64,000 bases of DNA, taken from assembly GCF_964355755.1 (NCBI RefSeq), contig NC_092673.1, positions 17,053,001-17,117,000 on the forward strand, given 5' to 3'. This document shows, one piece after another, positions 42,343 to 55,610 of this stretch (the stretch's first letter is position 1; each line of letters starts with the position of its first letter). Source of the stretch: Antedon mediterranea. Its lineage: Eukaryota; Echinodermata; Crinoidea; Comatulida; Antedonidae. Under the pieces are notes generated by a model, which was not told the DNA's origin, did not search any database, and saw only the letters and a program-made list of their open reading frames with translations. Position numbers and translations under genes: made by a program.

Positions 42343-43394
42343 CAGTGGCCGTATTCACCAATCTCACTTAGGCTAAGGGAAATACTTACCCTTAAAATTT
42401 AAGAATTCCCTTAACAAAGGGAAACACTTAAGGGGTATTCACAAATGAGTTAAGGGATTCACTTACCTAAGGGAAACACTTAATTTAAGGGTAAAACTTA
42501 AGGGTAAAAATAATCATAAATATTCATGAGTTGTCCCATTGTCCAATCACAGAGGATTTAATTCCCCTATGGTCCAATCACTTTCCTCTCCAAAACTAAT
42601 TTGCATATTTAAAAAAAGAGTAAGGGGTTGGGGGGACGGGGAGGATGAAGAGAAAAATGTATAGACGTGACGATGGCAGTCAAAACAAAAACAAGTAAAT
42701 AAATATTAAACCTAGACTAATTTGTATGAGGATCAAGAAAAATAGGTCTAGCCTAGATGCTACTAACAAACCAACATTCTGTGTAGGCCTAAACCTGTCT
42801 GTATTGAGGCATATGCATCCTAGGCTGGTTACTGGGCAGACCAACAGGGGGCCTAGCATCTCTACCTAGCCTACTAGTACTAGAATGGGGCTAATTTCTA
42901 TTACAACGAAATTGGGCTAATTTCTATTACAACGAAATTGGAAGCCATCTTCCACAAAAATAATGGCAGTCAAAACAAAACAAATAAATCAATATATAGG
43001 CATAGACTAATTTGTATGGGTGGGGATCAGCAAAAAAAGGTCTAGATGCTACTCAAAACCAAACATGAATCCTAGGCTGGTTAGTGGGCAGACCAACAGG
43101 CCTAGCATCTCTAACTAGCCTAGACTGGGGCCATCTATAAGTAGGCATAGTACTCGCACTTGCAGAATCGTCAGCAAAACCAAGGTACGAATAGAGTTAA
43201 GGGAACTTTTAAGGGACCTCTGAGGTCCCTTAAAAGTTAAGGGAAAAATAGACCAAGTTAAGGGTTTCCCTTAACCTTAAACCCTTTGTGAATACCACTT
43301 AAGTGAAACCCTTAATATTTTCTTGATTTAAGGGAAATCCTTAGGATTTAAGGGAAATATCTCACTTAAGTGTGATTGGTGAATACGGCCACTG
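42343..43394. mobile_element. DNA element with TIR AGTGGCCGTATTCACC
   Basis: Inverted ends CAGTGGCCGTATTCACCAAT at the left and its complement at the right. Inner parts also fold back through CTTAAGGG/CCCTTAAG words. No ORF; target duplication not clear. Confidence 0.75.
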
Positions 43395-45000
43395 GGCTGT
43401 AACCACTCGGGTGTCAACTCCTAATAATTAATTGCCTTATTCTATGGAATTGGTAATAACTTACTAATGATTACTTGGGTGTGATCTTAATGGATATACC
43501 AGCTCTTGGGAGGGGACAAGGAGGGTCACTGAACTGATAAGTCACCTCACTGGGCTACTCCTTAAAATAGTCATGTATGTTCTGTAATTAACACTTCTGG
43601 TAGATTAACACAATTTGGAAATAACTTGAACTGATAGCTACTTAATCACTCTCTGTGTACCTGTATAATGTTGTGAGGTGGTTTCCCGATTAATCGTATG
43701 ATCAAAACGGTACTGGGTATGATCAACTAGCGTTCGTGTTCCCACCTAATCATCCATTCATAGAAGTACTGATGAAGATATCAATCTGTGGCGACAATAG
43801 AATGGACCCGAGACCTGGCTATCTTCGACTTTTAAATAATAGAAAGTTGAGAAAAATGTTTTTGTTAAACTAGAAATGTACGTTGTATGTATATAGAAAA
43901 TGGTTGTAGTTTTCAAAATTACGTTGTATAAGTTGCGATGTGAAAAACTGTTATTTGATCGTTAGTTGTCGTGTACATAAAGCAAAAATATAAATAGCCT
44001 ATTATAATAAAATAAAATAAAAATCGTTAGTAAAACTTTTAAAAAGAGTAAAGATATAAGGAAGAAAAGCAAAGAGATCATGGAGCGGCTGTACCAGAAT
44101 ATACAACACTAAGTATTGTAAAGTTAAAAACTAAAAATTTAGGCGATCTTGTCAAAGGTCAAGCGCCTTCAGCCTGCCACGTTTCGATATTCAATATTGA
44201 ACTTGACCTGACGTGGTTCCACAATATCTTTATATGAAAATGGTAGAATTGATAGAAAATAATAATTCAAAATTTACCTAAAAATGGTTTTGAACTGAAT
44301 CGATGGATGTCTTGTCGTTGTATGGTTTTGGTTTGGTTTAAAAGTATGTTCGATAAAGTGCGTGAGCGTATTAGAATGAAATGCTAGCGTATACAATGTG
44401 CGCGATGTCAAGTTGTGTACTGTGTGATACATGTAAATAAAGTACCATTGAGAGAATATAACAACAGTCTGTGTCATTTTATATAAAGAGTGCTACATAT
44501 ACATAATTTGTGGTTTAATTTTTATTTTACAGGTTTTAATGGAGTGATAGTGAGTGAAATAGTTCCTTGTTTGAAAGTTCTAAAAAGATTATCCCTGATT
44601 TATAGTTTCGAAAATGTTATATTTAATATGATTTTAAAATTAGTTACGAATCTTTCTTCAACCTACCCGTGGATACCAGCTCATTTTTTAGGATAATAAT
44701 AATATATAAAATGTATAAATGTGTAGTAGGCCTTCGTATAGATTAGTTAAAACAATAACAGCGTTGTAAAGACAATGAGTGTTATAGGCTACTTATTGAT
44801 CATTTTGCATTTATTGACAAGTTATGTGTATATTGTTATTTAATTTTATTATGACTTTTCAAAATGAAGAAATAAAAAATACTAAAAAAAAAAAGGATTT
44901 CATCGCCGATATGATCGTTTTATACATGCAGGTATTTTAGCAAAATTAAAACGCTACATTTTGACCATGGAAAAACCATCATATATACAGTATCGTGTGC
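43395..45000. other. Non-coding stretch, nothing recognised
   Basis: AT-rich sequence without convincing exons or repeats. Reading frames are short and without domain signal. Confidence 0.5.
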
Positions 45001-45014
45001 GTGTTTTTTAAAAA

Positions 45015-45947
45015 GGGGAATCCCCGACGGTCAGCAGAAAGACGTAGCAGCTGTGGGAAAACAGATACCAGAAGGCACAGCTTCGATTGGTTTCAGATTG
45101 CGAGTCGCCTTTTATTCGACAGTACAGTGATCATTTTAAGTGTAGAAATTCTTTTCAACCCTTTTGGTTATAGAACATTCTAATTATCATGCCTAATAAA
45201 TATCCTCATATCGGGTGTTTATTTAATTTTAAATTAAACAAGACAGTGAAGAGGCACGGAATAATACGTACACGGACGTACGACGAATACACACACGCAC
45301 GCCGTCATCATTGACGACATATAGGCCTAGTGGTGATATATGATGCAATTTTATAATGGATAATGATGGGATTGCCTTTCCAGGCTTATAATCAATGTTA
45401 ACTGTAATACTAATAGTAAACTGAATGTTTATAAATAAATTGTTTTACGTAATTTGTTGCATATAAAATAAGACACAGATGTAGCCTATGTTCCGTTCAC
45501 ATTTAAATAATTATGTACGGTTAAATAACATTATGCCGAATAATACTATAATCTTAAACTATGTTTACAAATTGTCATTTTTTAAGGCACACATCTTTCT
45601 CATCATACACCTGTAAAATAAAAAAAAATAAATAATTAATATAGCCCTAATAATAATAAATATTCATCGACCAAAGTAAAAATAATCTAGATCGTAACTT
45701 CATTTTATCGCGACCAAAATTAAACACGACCGATTTCAAACGCGACTGATATCATCGTAAAACTCCGGTGGGGTTTCCCCATCTTCAGATGGTGCGTTGT
45801 ATAGCGCGACAACGGCGGAGTAATTACGGGGGTTTCCCTCTGGTGAGCTCAGTGATGCGACCGTGGAGTGATTAGTCGGGGGATTCCTCTCTGATGATGG
45901 GGGAGCGTGCCGATCGTGTGACCTGAGACTACATGGCGGGGCTTTCC
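45015..45947. promoter_or_regulatory. Cluster of kappaB-like motifs
   Basis: GGGGAATCCCC at 45015, GGGGTTTCCCC at 45770, GGGGTTTCCC at 45829, GGGGATTCCT at 45879 and GGGGCTTTCC at 45938 fit GGGRNNYYCC. The last four are spaced 50-59 bp apart in degenerate repeats. Function not shown. Confidence 0.35.
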
Positions 45948-46021
45948 ATTTTATGCCTACACGTTCTGTGTTATTTTGTGTATCATTGTGACATTTTACG
46001 CACTTGTAAACTATTTTAACG

Positions 46022-46130
46022 TGTTGGGGCGACTTTGCGATGGGGCGACTTTGCGATGGGGGCGACTTTGCGATGGGGCGACTTTCCGATGAGGCGACTG
46101 TTTTGGGGCGACTTTGCATGGGGCGACTTG
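46022..46130. repeat. 16-bp tandem array, inverted relative to 42014
   Basis: Units GGGGCGACTTTGCGAT. Together with the left array it brackets 3.9 kb and may represent the ends of a mobile element. From 46131 to 46737 I see nothing. Confidence 0.85.
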
Positions 46131-46737
46131 ACTAGCATCCAGACCGTGATCCATGCAAAGTTTAGAAGAAAATAGAGTGCAAAGGCTTTGCCACTATGGC
46201 TATGTTGAAAAAAACCCTTATGACATTTTCTTTAAAGAAATTTAATTTCTTAATTGTAGAAACAAACCCATTTTGAGTAAGAAATAGAAAAATGTGAAAC
46301 TAGAGAAATAAAAGAGGATAAAATATGTTTTTTAATAATTTTTCTGTATATAACATACTCAATGTTTGACAATTTCATAGCTAAAACAATTTTTGTCAGA
46401 GATTTTTCTTATGAAAAAAAGTAATTGTTCAGTAGGAGTTGATCAGGAATTGTGTTTCATTTCGGAATCCTTTTAGCCATGTTTGTTTTTGTATTTGAGA
46501 AAAATGTTATGCAGATTGTCAACAAGCTTACATTGAGAAAAACAAGGGGCCTGATTATTATTAATGACCATTGTGTGTTTGTGTTTACTGTTTGCCTGTT
46601 GCCCCTAGATACAGCCAGACAAATCCTATCAAAATCATTATCGTCAGTTTAATATTAACTTTGTATTTAAACAAAAGATAAAGTAAAAACCATCTGATTG
46701 TTTGAAACATGTATAAAGGTTATAGAAATGTTTGGTT

Positions 46738-49700
46738 ATTACTTTATGATCCATTTATTAATAGACTAAAATGCACTGCTTCAGCAGGGCTGTTAGTCAG
46801 GGTATTTGGATGGGGTATTGTACTACCTTACTTTATGATCCATTTATTAATACACTAAATGCACTGCTTCCCCAGGGCTGTTAGTCAGGGTATTTGTGTG
46901 TGGTATTGTACTACCTTACTTTATGATCCATTTATTAATAGACTAAAATGCACTGCTTCCCCAGGGCTGTTAGTCAGGGTATTTGTGTGGGGTATTGTAC
47001 TACCTTACTTTATGATCCATTTATTAATAGACTAAAATGCACTGCTTCCCCAGGGCTGTTAGTCAGGGTATTTGTGTGGTGTATTGTACTACCTTACTTT
47101 ATGATCCATTTATTAATAGACTAAAATGCACTGCTTCCCCAGGGCTGTTAGTCAGGGTGTTTGTGTAGGGTATTGTACTACCTTACTTTATGATCCATTT
47201 ATTAATAGACTAAAATGCACTGCTTCCCCAGGGCTGTTAGTCAGGGTATTTGTGTGGGGTATTGTACTACCTTACTTTATGATCCATTTATTAATAGACT
47301 AAATGCACTGCTTCCCCAGGGCTGTTAGTCAGGGTATTTGTGTGGGGTATTGTACTACCTTACTTTATGATCCATTTATTAATAGACTAAAATGCACTCC
47401 TTCCCCAGGGCTGTTAGTCAGGGTATTTGTGTGGGTATTGTACTACCTTACTTTATGATCCATTTATTAATAGATTAAAATGCACTGCTTCCCCAGGGCT
47501 GTTAGCCAGGGTATTTGTGTGTGGTATTGTACTACCTTACTTTATGATCCATTTATTAATAGACTAAATGCACTGCTTCCCCAGGGCTGTTAGACAGGGT
47601 ATTTGTGTGGGGTATTGTACTACCTTACTTTATGATCCATTTATTAATAGACTAAATGCACTGCTTCCCCAGGGCTGTTAGTCAGGGTGTTTGTGTGGGA
47701 TATTGTACTACCTTACTTTATGATCCATTTATTAATAGACTAAAATGCACTGCTTCCCCAGGGCTGTTAGTCAGGGTATTTGTGTGGGTATTGTACTACC
47801 TTACTTTATGATCCATTTATTAATAGACTAAATGCACTACTTCCCCAGGGCTGTTAGACAGGGTATTTGTGTGTGGTATTGTACTACTACCTTACTTTAT
47901 GATCCATTTATTAATAGACTAAAATGCACTGCTTCCCCAGGGCTGTTAGACAGGGTATTTGTGTGGGGTATTGTACTACCTTACTTTATGATCCATTTAT
48001 TAATAGACTAAAATGCACTGCTTCCCCAGGGCTGTTAGTCAGGGTATTTGTGTGGGTATTGTACTACCTTACTTTATGATCCATTTATTAATAGACTAAA
48101 ATGCACTGCTTCCCCAGGGCTGTTAGTCAGGGTATTTGTGTGGGGTATTGTACTACCTTACTTTATGATCCATTTATTAATAGACTGAAATGCACTGCTT
48201 TCCTAGGGCTGTTAGTCAGGGTGTTTGTGTGGGATATTGTACTACCTTACTTTATGATCCATTTATTAATAGACTAAAATGCACTGCTTCCCCAGGGCTG
48301 TTGTTAGTCAGGGTATTTGTGTGTGGTATTGTACTACCTTACTTTATGATCCATTTATTAATAGACTAAAATGCACTGCTTCCCCAGGGCTGTTAGTCAG
48401 GGTATTTGTGTGGGGTATTGTACTACCTTACTTTATGATCCATTTATTAATAGACTAAAATGCACTGCTTCCCCAGGGCTGTTGTTAGTCAGGGTATTTG
48501 TGTGTGGTATTGTACTACCTTACTTTATGATCCATTTATTAATAGACTAAAATGCACTGCTTCCCCAGGGTTGTTAGTCAGGGTATTTGTGTGGGGTATT
48601 GTACTACCTTACTTTATGATCCATTTATTAATAGACTAAAATGCACTGCTTCCCAGGGCTATTAGTCAGGGTATTTGTGTGGGGTATTGTACTACCTTAC
48701 TTTATGATCCATTTATTAATAGACTAAAATGCACTGCTTCCCCAGGGCTGTTAGTCAGGGTATTTGTGTGGGGTATTGTACTACCTTACTTTATGATCCA
48801 TTTATTAATAGACTAAAATGCACTGCTTCCCCAGGGCTGTTAGTCAGGGTATTTGTGTGAGGTATTGTACTACCTTACTTTATGATCCATTTATTAATAG
48901 ACTAATATGCACTGCTTCCCCAGGGCTGTTAGTCAGGGTATTTGTGTGTGGTATTGTACTACCTTACTTTATGATCCATTTATTAATAGAATGCACTGCT
49001 TCCCAGGGCTATTAGTCAGGGTATTTGTGTGGGGTATTGTACTACCTTACTTTATGATCCATTTATTAATAGACTAAAATGCACTGCTTCCCAGGGCTGT
49101 TAGTCAGGGTATTTGTGTGTGGTATTGTACTACCTTACTTTATGATCCATTTATTAATAGACTAAATGCACTGCTTCCCCAGGGCTGTTAGTCGGGGTAT
49201 TTTACTACCTTACTTTATGATCCATTTATTAATAGACTAAAATACACTGCTTCCCCAGGGCTGTTAGTCAGGGTATTTGTGTGGGTATTGTACTACCTTA
49301 CTTTATGATCCATTTATTAATAGACTAAAATACACTGCTTCCCCAGGGCTGTTAGTCAGGGTATTTGTGTGGGGTATTGTACTACCTTACTTTATGATCC
49401 ATTTATTACTAGACTAATATGCACTGCTTCCCCAGGGCTGTTAGTCAGGGTATTTGTGTGGGGTATTGTACTACCTTACTTTATGATCCATTTATTAATA
49501 GACTAAATGCACTGCTTCCCCAGGGCTGTTAGTCAGGGTATTTGTGTGGGGTATTGTACTACCTTACTTTATGATCCATTTATTAATAGACTAAAATGCA
49601 CTGCTTCCCCAGGGCTGTTAGTCAGGGTATTTGTGTGGGTATTGTACTACCTTACTTTATGATCCATTTATTAATAGATTAAAATGCACTGCTTCCCCAG

Positions 49701-51050
49701 GGCTGTTAGCCAGGGTATTTGTGTGTGGTATTGTACTACCTTACTTTATGATCCATTTATTAATAGACTAAATGCACTGCTTCCCCAGGGCTGTTAGTCA
49801 GGGTATTTGTGTGGGGTATTGTACTACCTTACTTTATGATCCATTTATTAATAGACTAAAATGCACTGCTTCCCCAGGGCTGTTAGTCAGGGTATTTGTG
49901 TGGGTATTGTACTACCTTACTTTATGATCCATTTATTAATAGACTAAAATGCACTGCTTCCCCAGGGCTGTTAGTCAGGGTATTTGTGTGTGGTATTGTA
50001 CTACCTTACTTTATGATCCATTTATTAATAGACTAAATGCACTACTTCCCCAGGGCTGTTAGTCAGGGTATTTGTGTGGGGTATTGTACTACCTTACTTT
50101 ATGATCCATTTATTAATAGACTAAAATGCACTGCTTCCCCAGGGCTGTTAGTCAGGGTATTTGTGTGGGTATTGTACTACCTTACTTTATGATCCATTTA
50201 TTAATAGACTAAAATGCACTGCTTCCCCAGGGCTGTTAGTCAGGGTATTTGTGTGGGGTATTGTACTACCTTACTTTATGATCCATTTATTAATAGACTA
50301 AAATGCACTGCTTTCCTAGTCAGGGTGTTTGTGTGGGATATTGTACTACCTTACTTTATGATCCATTTATTAATAGACTAAAATGCACTGCTTCCCCAGG
50401 GCTGTTGTTAGTCAGGGTATATGTGTGGGGTATTGTACTACCTTACTTTATGATCCATTTATTAATAGACTAAAATGCACTGCTTCCCCAGGGCTGTTAA
50501 TCAGGAGTATTTGTGTGTGGTATTGTACTACCTTACTTTATGATCCATTTATTAATAGACTAAAATGCACTGCTTCCCCAGGGCTGTTAGTCAGGGTATT
50601 TGTGTGGGGTATTGTACTACCTTACTTTATGATCCATTTATTAATAGACTAAAATGCACTGCTTCCCCAGGGCTGTTAGTCAGGGTATTTGTGTGGGGTA
50701 TTGTACTACCTTACTTTATGATCCATTTATTAATAGACTAAAATGCACTGCTTCCCCAGGGCTGTTAGTCAGGGTATTTGTGTGGGGTATTGTACTACCT
50801 TACTTTATGATCCATTTATTAATAGACTAAAATGCACTGCTTCCTCAGGGCTGTGTTAGACAGGGTATTTGTGTGGGGTATTGTACTACCTTACTTTATG
50901 ATCCATTTATTAATAGACTAAAATGCACTGCTTCCCCAGGGCTGTTAATCAAGGGTATTTGTGTGGGGTATTGTACTACCTTACTTTATGATCCATTTAT
51001 TAATAGACTAAAATGCACTGCTTCCTCAGGGCTGTTAGACAGGGTATTTG
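46738..51050. repeat. 89-bp tandem satellite, about 48 copies
   Basis: Unit reads ACTACCTTACTTTATGATCC then ATTTATTAATAGACTAAAAT, GCACTGCTTCCCCAGGGCTG, TTAGTCAGGGTATTTGTGTG and GGGTATTGT. Variants are 1-4 bp indels (AAAT/AAAAT, CCCC/CCC, GTTGTTAG). Ends a few bases before the Copia LTR. Confidence 0.96.
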
Positions 51051-51057
51051 TTAAGGT

Positions 51058-51369
51058 TGTAGGATTGTGAGCCATATCGATAACAGTATTTGACGCAGAT
51101 ACAAAATGTTCTATCTAGAACTATAATAATTTTATTGTAATAAACTATACAAAGTACACATCTACACAGTAGGAATAAATATGGAAGAGTGATTCACATA
51201 GAAGAATGTTATCATCTTAAGGAGTGAGCAAAGCAATGACGGATTGCTTTGTGGGGGACAGTTCCGGTATATCATCTATTTCTTAGAACAGGAACTTTCA
51301 CTTATCTATAGGTGAATGACCAGTAGGCTATTGGTAACATTTATTGTACAATGAGAGCACATGTTAACA
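51058..51369 (-). mobile_element. Copia 3' LTR (minus strand)
   Basis: In minus orientation it begins TGTTAACATG after a polypurine-like AAGTGGGAG and ends CTACA, giving TG...CA borders over 312 bp, with AATAAA inside. No matching 5' LTR was found near 57.0 kb. Confidence 0.65.
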
Positions 51370-51550
51370 CTCCCACTTGTTCTCATTTTTCTTAATTTTG
51401 TAGTAATACTAATAATATTAAAAATCAAATATAATACAACATGCATATTCATCAAATTATAAAAGTATAAAAATGTTTCTCTAATTTACCATATTAATTT
51501 TATAAAATGTATTACCTTATTACATTGTGCAGTGTGTGTATCACAACACA

Positions 51551-51997
51551 TCATTGTCCAAAAATAAAATTCTTAAATTTACTTAACTTTAATTTTGTTG
51601 CTGGCTTAGTCATAATATCAGCAACCATTTCAGCTGTTGGACAGTAAACAACATTTATTTTACCATCATTTAATACATTTCGTATGAAGTGATATCGGAT
51701 GTCAATGTGCTTGGACCTTTGTCGACTTACTGGGTTTTTAGTTAAGGCAATTGTGCCTTGATTATCTTCAAAAATTTGAATAGGCCCATATTGATATCCG
51801 CTAACAATTCCATCTAATAGTTGTATAAGGTACAAACATTCCTGAGTTGTTGCAGCTAGTGCCATGTATTCAGATTCACATGATGACAGTGCTACTGTGG
51901 TTTGCTTCTTTGATTTCCATGAAATAAGTGGACCACAATTATTTAAACTAAAACAGTAGCCAGTAGTACTAGTCTGTCCTCTGGGGATGATGTCCAA
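51551..51997 (-). pseudogene. Copia RNase H
   Basis: Frame with TTGYCFSLNNCGPLISWKSK, SSCESEYMALAATTQECLYL, EDNQGTIALTKNPVSRQRSK and HIDIRYHFIR: Ty1/Copia RNase H with its catalytic Asp and Glu positions visible. Part of a degraded element; the join to the RT is frameshifted. Confidence 0.88.
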
Positions 51998-52093
51998 TCA
52001 GCATCACTATAAGCCATCAATCTTAAATTTTCAGAGCACTTACTGTAACACAACTCATGATTAATTGTACCTTTGAGATACCTTAACACATGT

Positions 52094-52959
52094 TTAGCTG
52101 CCACCCTGTTCAATTTTTGGATTTGACAAATATTGTGACAACTTTGTAACTATCCAGCCTATATCTGGCCGGGTACATGTCATAGCATAAATTAAACTAC
52201 CTACAACTTCATGATATTTTGTAGGGTCAATGGCCTCCTGACTATTACATTCTAGTTTCTGTTCACATGGAGTAGACCTTGGTTTACAATCGGTCATTCC
52301 AAATTTGTCTAGCATTTTTGCTATATATCGACTTTGATTCATTTTTACGAAAACTTTGGATTGTTTAAAATCAATACCAAGCAAATATGAAAGTTTACCA
52401 AGATCTTTCATATGAAATTTAGTTTTTAACATTTCTTTAACATTTGTCATCATGGACTCATTACTTGTCTTCAATAATTAAATCATCAACCCATATGAGT
52501 AGTACAATCATCTCATTTTCTAAATATTTAGTGTACACAGTGATCAACAGGGTTTTGTACAAAATTATTTTCACATAGAAAAGTATGCAATACATTGTTC
52601 CAATTTCTGCCAGATTGTTTCACACCATACAATGATTTATTTAATTTGTATACTAACTTTTTGTTAGAATTTGTAGGGACTTCAAAACCCTCTGTTTGCT
52701 CCATATAAATTTCACAGTCAGTTGGAGCATTAAGATAAGCAGTTTTCACATCCATCTGATGTAAAATCAGATCATGTTGTGCTGCAATTTGCATCAAAAT
52801 ACGTACGGATGTCATACTGGCAGTTGGAGCAAATGTTTCATTATAATCTACACCTCTTATTTGGCTATACCCTTTTGCAACATATCTTGCCTTATAGTTC
52901 TTTGAACCATCGGCAGTTTCTTTAGTAGTGTACACCCATCGTCCTCCCACTGAATTCAT
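52094..52959 (-). pseudogene. Copia reverse transcriptase, broken
   Basis: RVT_2-type pieces: VAKGYSQIRGVDYNETFAP, HQMDVKTAYLNAPTDCEIYM, LNKSLYGVKQSGRNW, then WVDD at 52482-52493 in the catalytic slot, and YLLGIDFKQSKVFVKMNQSR. Frame shifts near 52480-52530. The N-terminal RT part lies beyond the LINE, at 55200-55330. Confidence 0.85.
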
Positions 52960-53000
52960 ACCTGTGGGTAGGGTAGTTAAAGTGAATGTGTTATTTTCCT

Positions 53001-55196
53001 TAAGTCAAGTCAAGTCAAGTCAAGTATCATTTATTATCATTTGTTTTAGGAAAAACATAGACATTCTGTTTGCTCTGTTGGCGGAGCACAATATCCAACG
53101 GACACAACACGAACTCAAAAACAAAAACATTACAAAAAAAAAGTCTACATCATATTTAAGGCTCTAATAGATCCTGGAAAGAAACTATTTGTAAATCGTG
53201 CCTTATTGGCCTTAATAGAACGAAATCGCCGACCGCTGCGCATCAACTGGAACATACTAGAGGCCGGATGAAAATGATCATCTTTGATAGCCACTGCCTT
53301 TTTCAGAAGACGATCCGAAAATATGTTCTCCAAAGGCAGTTGTGTAGATCCAATTATACGCGATGCGGTCTTGACTATTCTATTTAGGTCACGCTTTTCA
53401 TTTTCGGTAGCGCTACCGAACCATACCGTTAAAGAATACGTTATTACACTCTCTATAACTGACCTATAGAAGGACGACATTATTTCAGAGTTTATACCAA
53501 ATGATTTAAGTCTACGTAGGAAGTAGATTCTTCTTTGGGCCTTTCTAATAATGTTACGTGTGTTAATATGCCACTTCAGATCATTTGAAATATAAATACC
53601 CAAGAATTTAAATTCTTCTACAAACTCAACTGATATACCATTAATAAATATTGGATATTTGACATTAAGTGATTTACGGAAATCAACAACCATTTCTTTA
53701 GTCTTAGATACATTCAAGAACAGATTGTTTTCGTTACACCAGTCTACAACTCGTTTAACTTGGTTGCGATAATTAGACTCATCACTGTCATCATTGATTA
53801 GACCTACAATGGTAGTATCATCCGCAAATTTAGCGATGTGACAGTTACTGTAGTAGGTAACACAGTCATAGGTAAATAAAGTAAAAAGAAAAGGCGACAG
53901 TACACAGCCCTGTGGTACACCTGTATTTATAATACGCTTATCTGATATAATGGTACCCACTTTAGTACGTTGGGGTCGATCAGTTAAAAAGTTTAACACC
54001 CAGTTACATATAGAAATATCGAAACCGATTTCAACCATCTTAGTGTGTAACTTATACGGTACAATCGTATTAAATGCTGAACTAAAATCTATATATAAAA
54101 TCCTAGCATATCTTTTATCACGTTCGAGATGCTCTAAGATCCTATGCAAAGTGATCGATACAGCATCTTCGGTAGACCGGTTTGGTCTATAGGCGAACTG
54201 ATATTGGTCAAGATCTCGAGGACACTTGGCCTTTAGGTAATTAAGGACTATATGTTCAAAGCATTTCATCAGAACCGATGTTAATGTTATAGGTCGATAA
54301 TCATTCAGGGTTTCGATTGGGGAACGTTTCGGAATTGGAACTATTATAGAATCTTTAAAACATCGCGGAATAATTTGAGATATAAGAGAGAAATTGAAAA
54401 TGTATGTAAAAATATGGGCAATCTGTTTGCAACAATGTTTAACAAGCATAGGGGATATACCGTCTGGACCAGCTGACTTATTTGACTTACATCTACTAAA
54501 CTCAATACAAGTATTCTCTTCAAGAACAACTAACGGTACATCATTACCATTTTCATAATTATTGTCCTCATGGAGAGGGGGAGTGTCAAAACGACTGAAG
54601 AAATCATTCAGTCGTTGGGGTAGGTCATCATTTGAGTTAATTTTATCAGATTTTGGTTTGTAGTTAGTTATTTTATTTAAGCTTTTCCATAACTCTCTGG
54701 AATCGCCGGAAGATATATCTTCCTCTAACCTATTTTTTATTCTTTCTTGGCTTTATTTATTCCCTTTCTTAACTCGTATTTTGATTTCTTAAATAGATCC
54801 TTATCATTTGATCTGAAAGCCCTGTCTCTATTTCGTATCAGATCCTTAATAGACTTATTAAACCATGGGTTTTGATTTGGATATATCTTAACTACGTCTT
54901 TATCAATACATTTGTCCTGGCAGAATTTAATATATGAAATAACGGATTCAGTACATAAGTTAATGTCCGAACTGTCCTTAAAAGCATTCCAGTCTGTACA
55001 ATCAAAGCAGCCTTGTAGTTTCATAATATTATCCGGTGTCCATTTGCTAATCATGCGTGATTTGACAGCCTCGCGCTTGAACTGACATCTGTATCGTGGT
55101 ATCATGTAAATTAGGTTGTGGTCGGACTCGCCAAGTGGAGGTCGCTTTAGTGACCTGTAAGCATCTTTAATTGTTGTATAACAATGATCCAAGATG
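53001..55196 (-). mobile_element. 5'-truncated LINE (CR1/L2-like) inserted in Copia
   Basis: Begins inside the endonuclease (LGESDHNLIYMIPRYR, the SDH motif) and runs through the RT: SAGPDGISP, NDYRPITLTSVLMKCFEHIV, ARILYIDFSSAFNTI, VPQGCVLSPFLF, CHIAKFADDTTIVGLI (the catalytic DD), to the stop at 53145. The 3' tail is a TCAAG-type repeat. Flanking Copia sequence rejoins at a CTTAA site on both sides, giving the insertion point. One frameshift near 54740. The clade is a guess from the RT style. Confidence 0.85.
53145..54449 (-). pseudogene. LINE reverse transcriptase ORF
   Basis: Open for 434 codons from the first Met, and homologous upstream of it. Contains the FADD core, SLTVWFGSATENEKRDLNRI and the typical C-terminal RSGRRFRSIKANKARFTNSF. 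Long open frame means a young copy, but the 5' part is missing, so it cannot be autonomous. Confidence 0.85.
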
Positions 55197-55199
55197 TTA

Positions 55200-55610
55200 A
55201 GGGATTTCATTTCGTCTGCCATTGCAGTTTGCCAATAGTTTGACTCTGGTGAATTAATAGCTTCCCTAAAAGTTTGAGGAAACTCTGAAATTTTGTAGCA
55301 ATAATCAATATTGGATAATAATTGGTCATTATTGTCCTCTAACTAAATCGGTAGCATAATCCTCAAGATACGCTGGAGGTTTTCTCTCCCGCCTTGGATA
55401 CCTTACATTTTCGTTACCCAATTAATTAATTACCCTTTGATCCTCAGGCTGGGGTCCTAGATTGGATGGATCAGCAGTCTCCTGTATCCGATCAATATGA
55501 GATGAATTAACAGTTTTACCCTTATTGGAATCTAATGGAATGTAATCGTCATCTTCGGTTTCTGTTTGGAATCTGTTGCTCAACATTCTTATTTGTGTTA
55601 AATTTAACAA
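55200..55610 (-). pseudogene. Copia linker between integrase and RT
   Basis: Acidic linker (TETEDDDYIPLDSNKGKTV), then RYPRRERKPPAYLEDYATD, a motif common before Copia RTs, then PQTFREAINSPESNYWQTAM. Frameshifts separate the pieces. Confidence 0.75.

Noticed and set aside
45736-46119. 127-codon minus ORF with SRPIAKSP repeats
   Set aside because: Half of it translates the 16-bp array and the rest the kappaB-like repeat; no domain or splice signal.
46452-46652. 66-codon ORF with a hydrophobic start
   Set aside because: No recognisable family or exon borders; likely chance.
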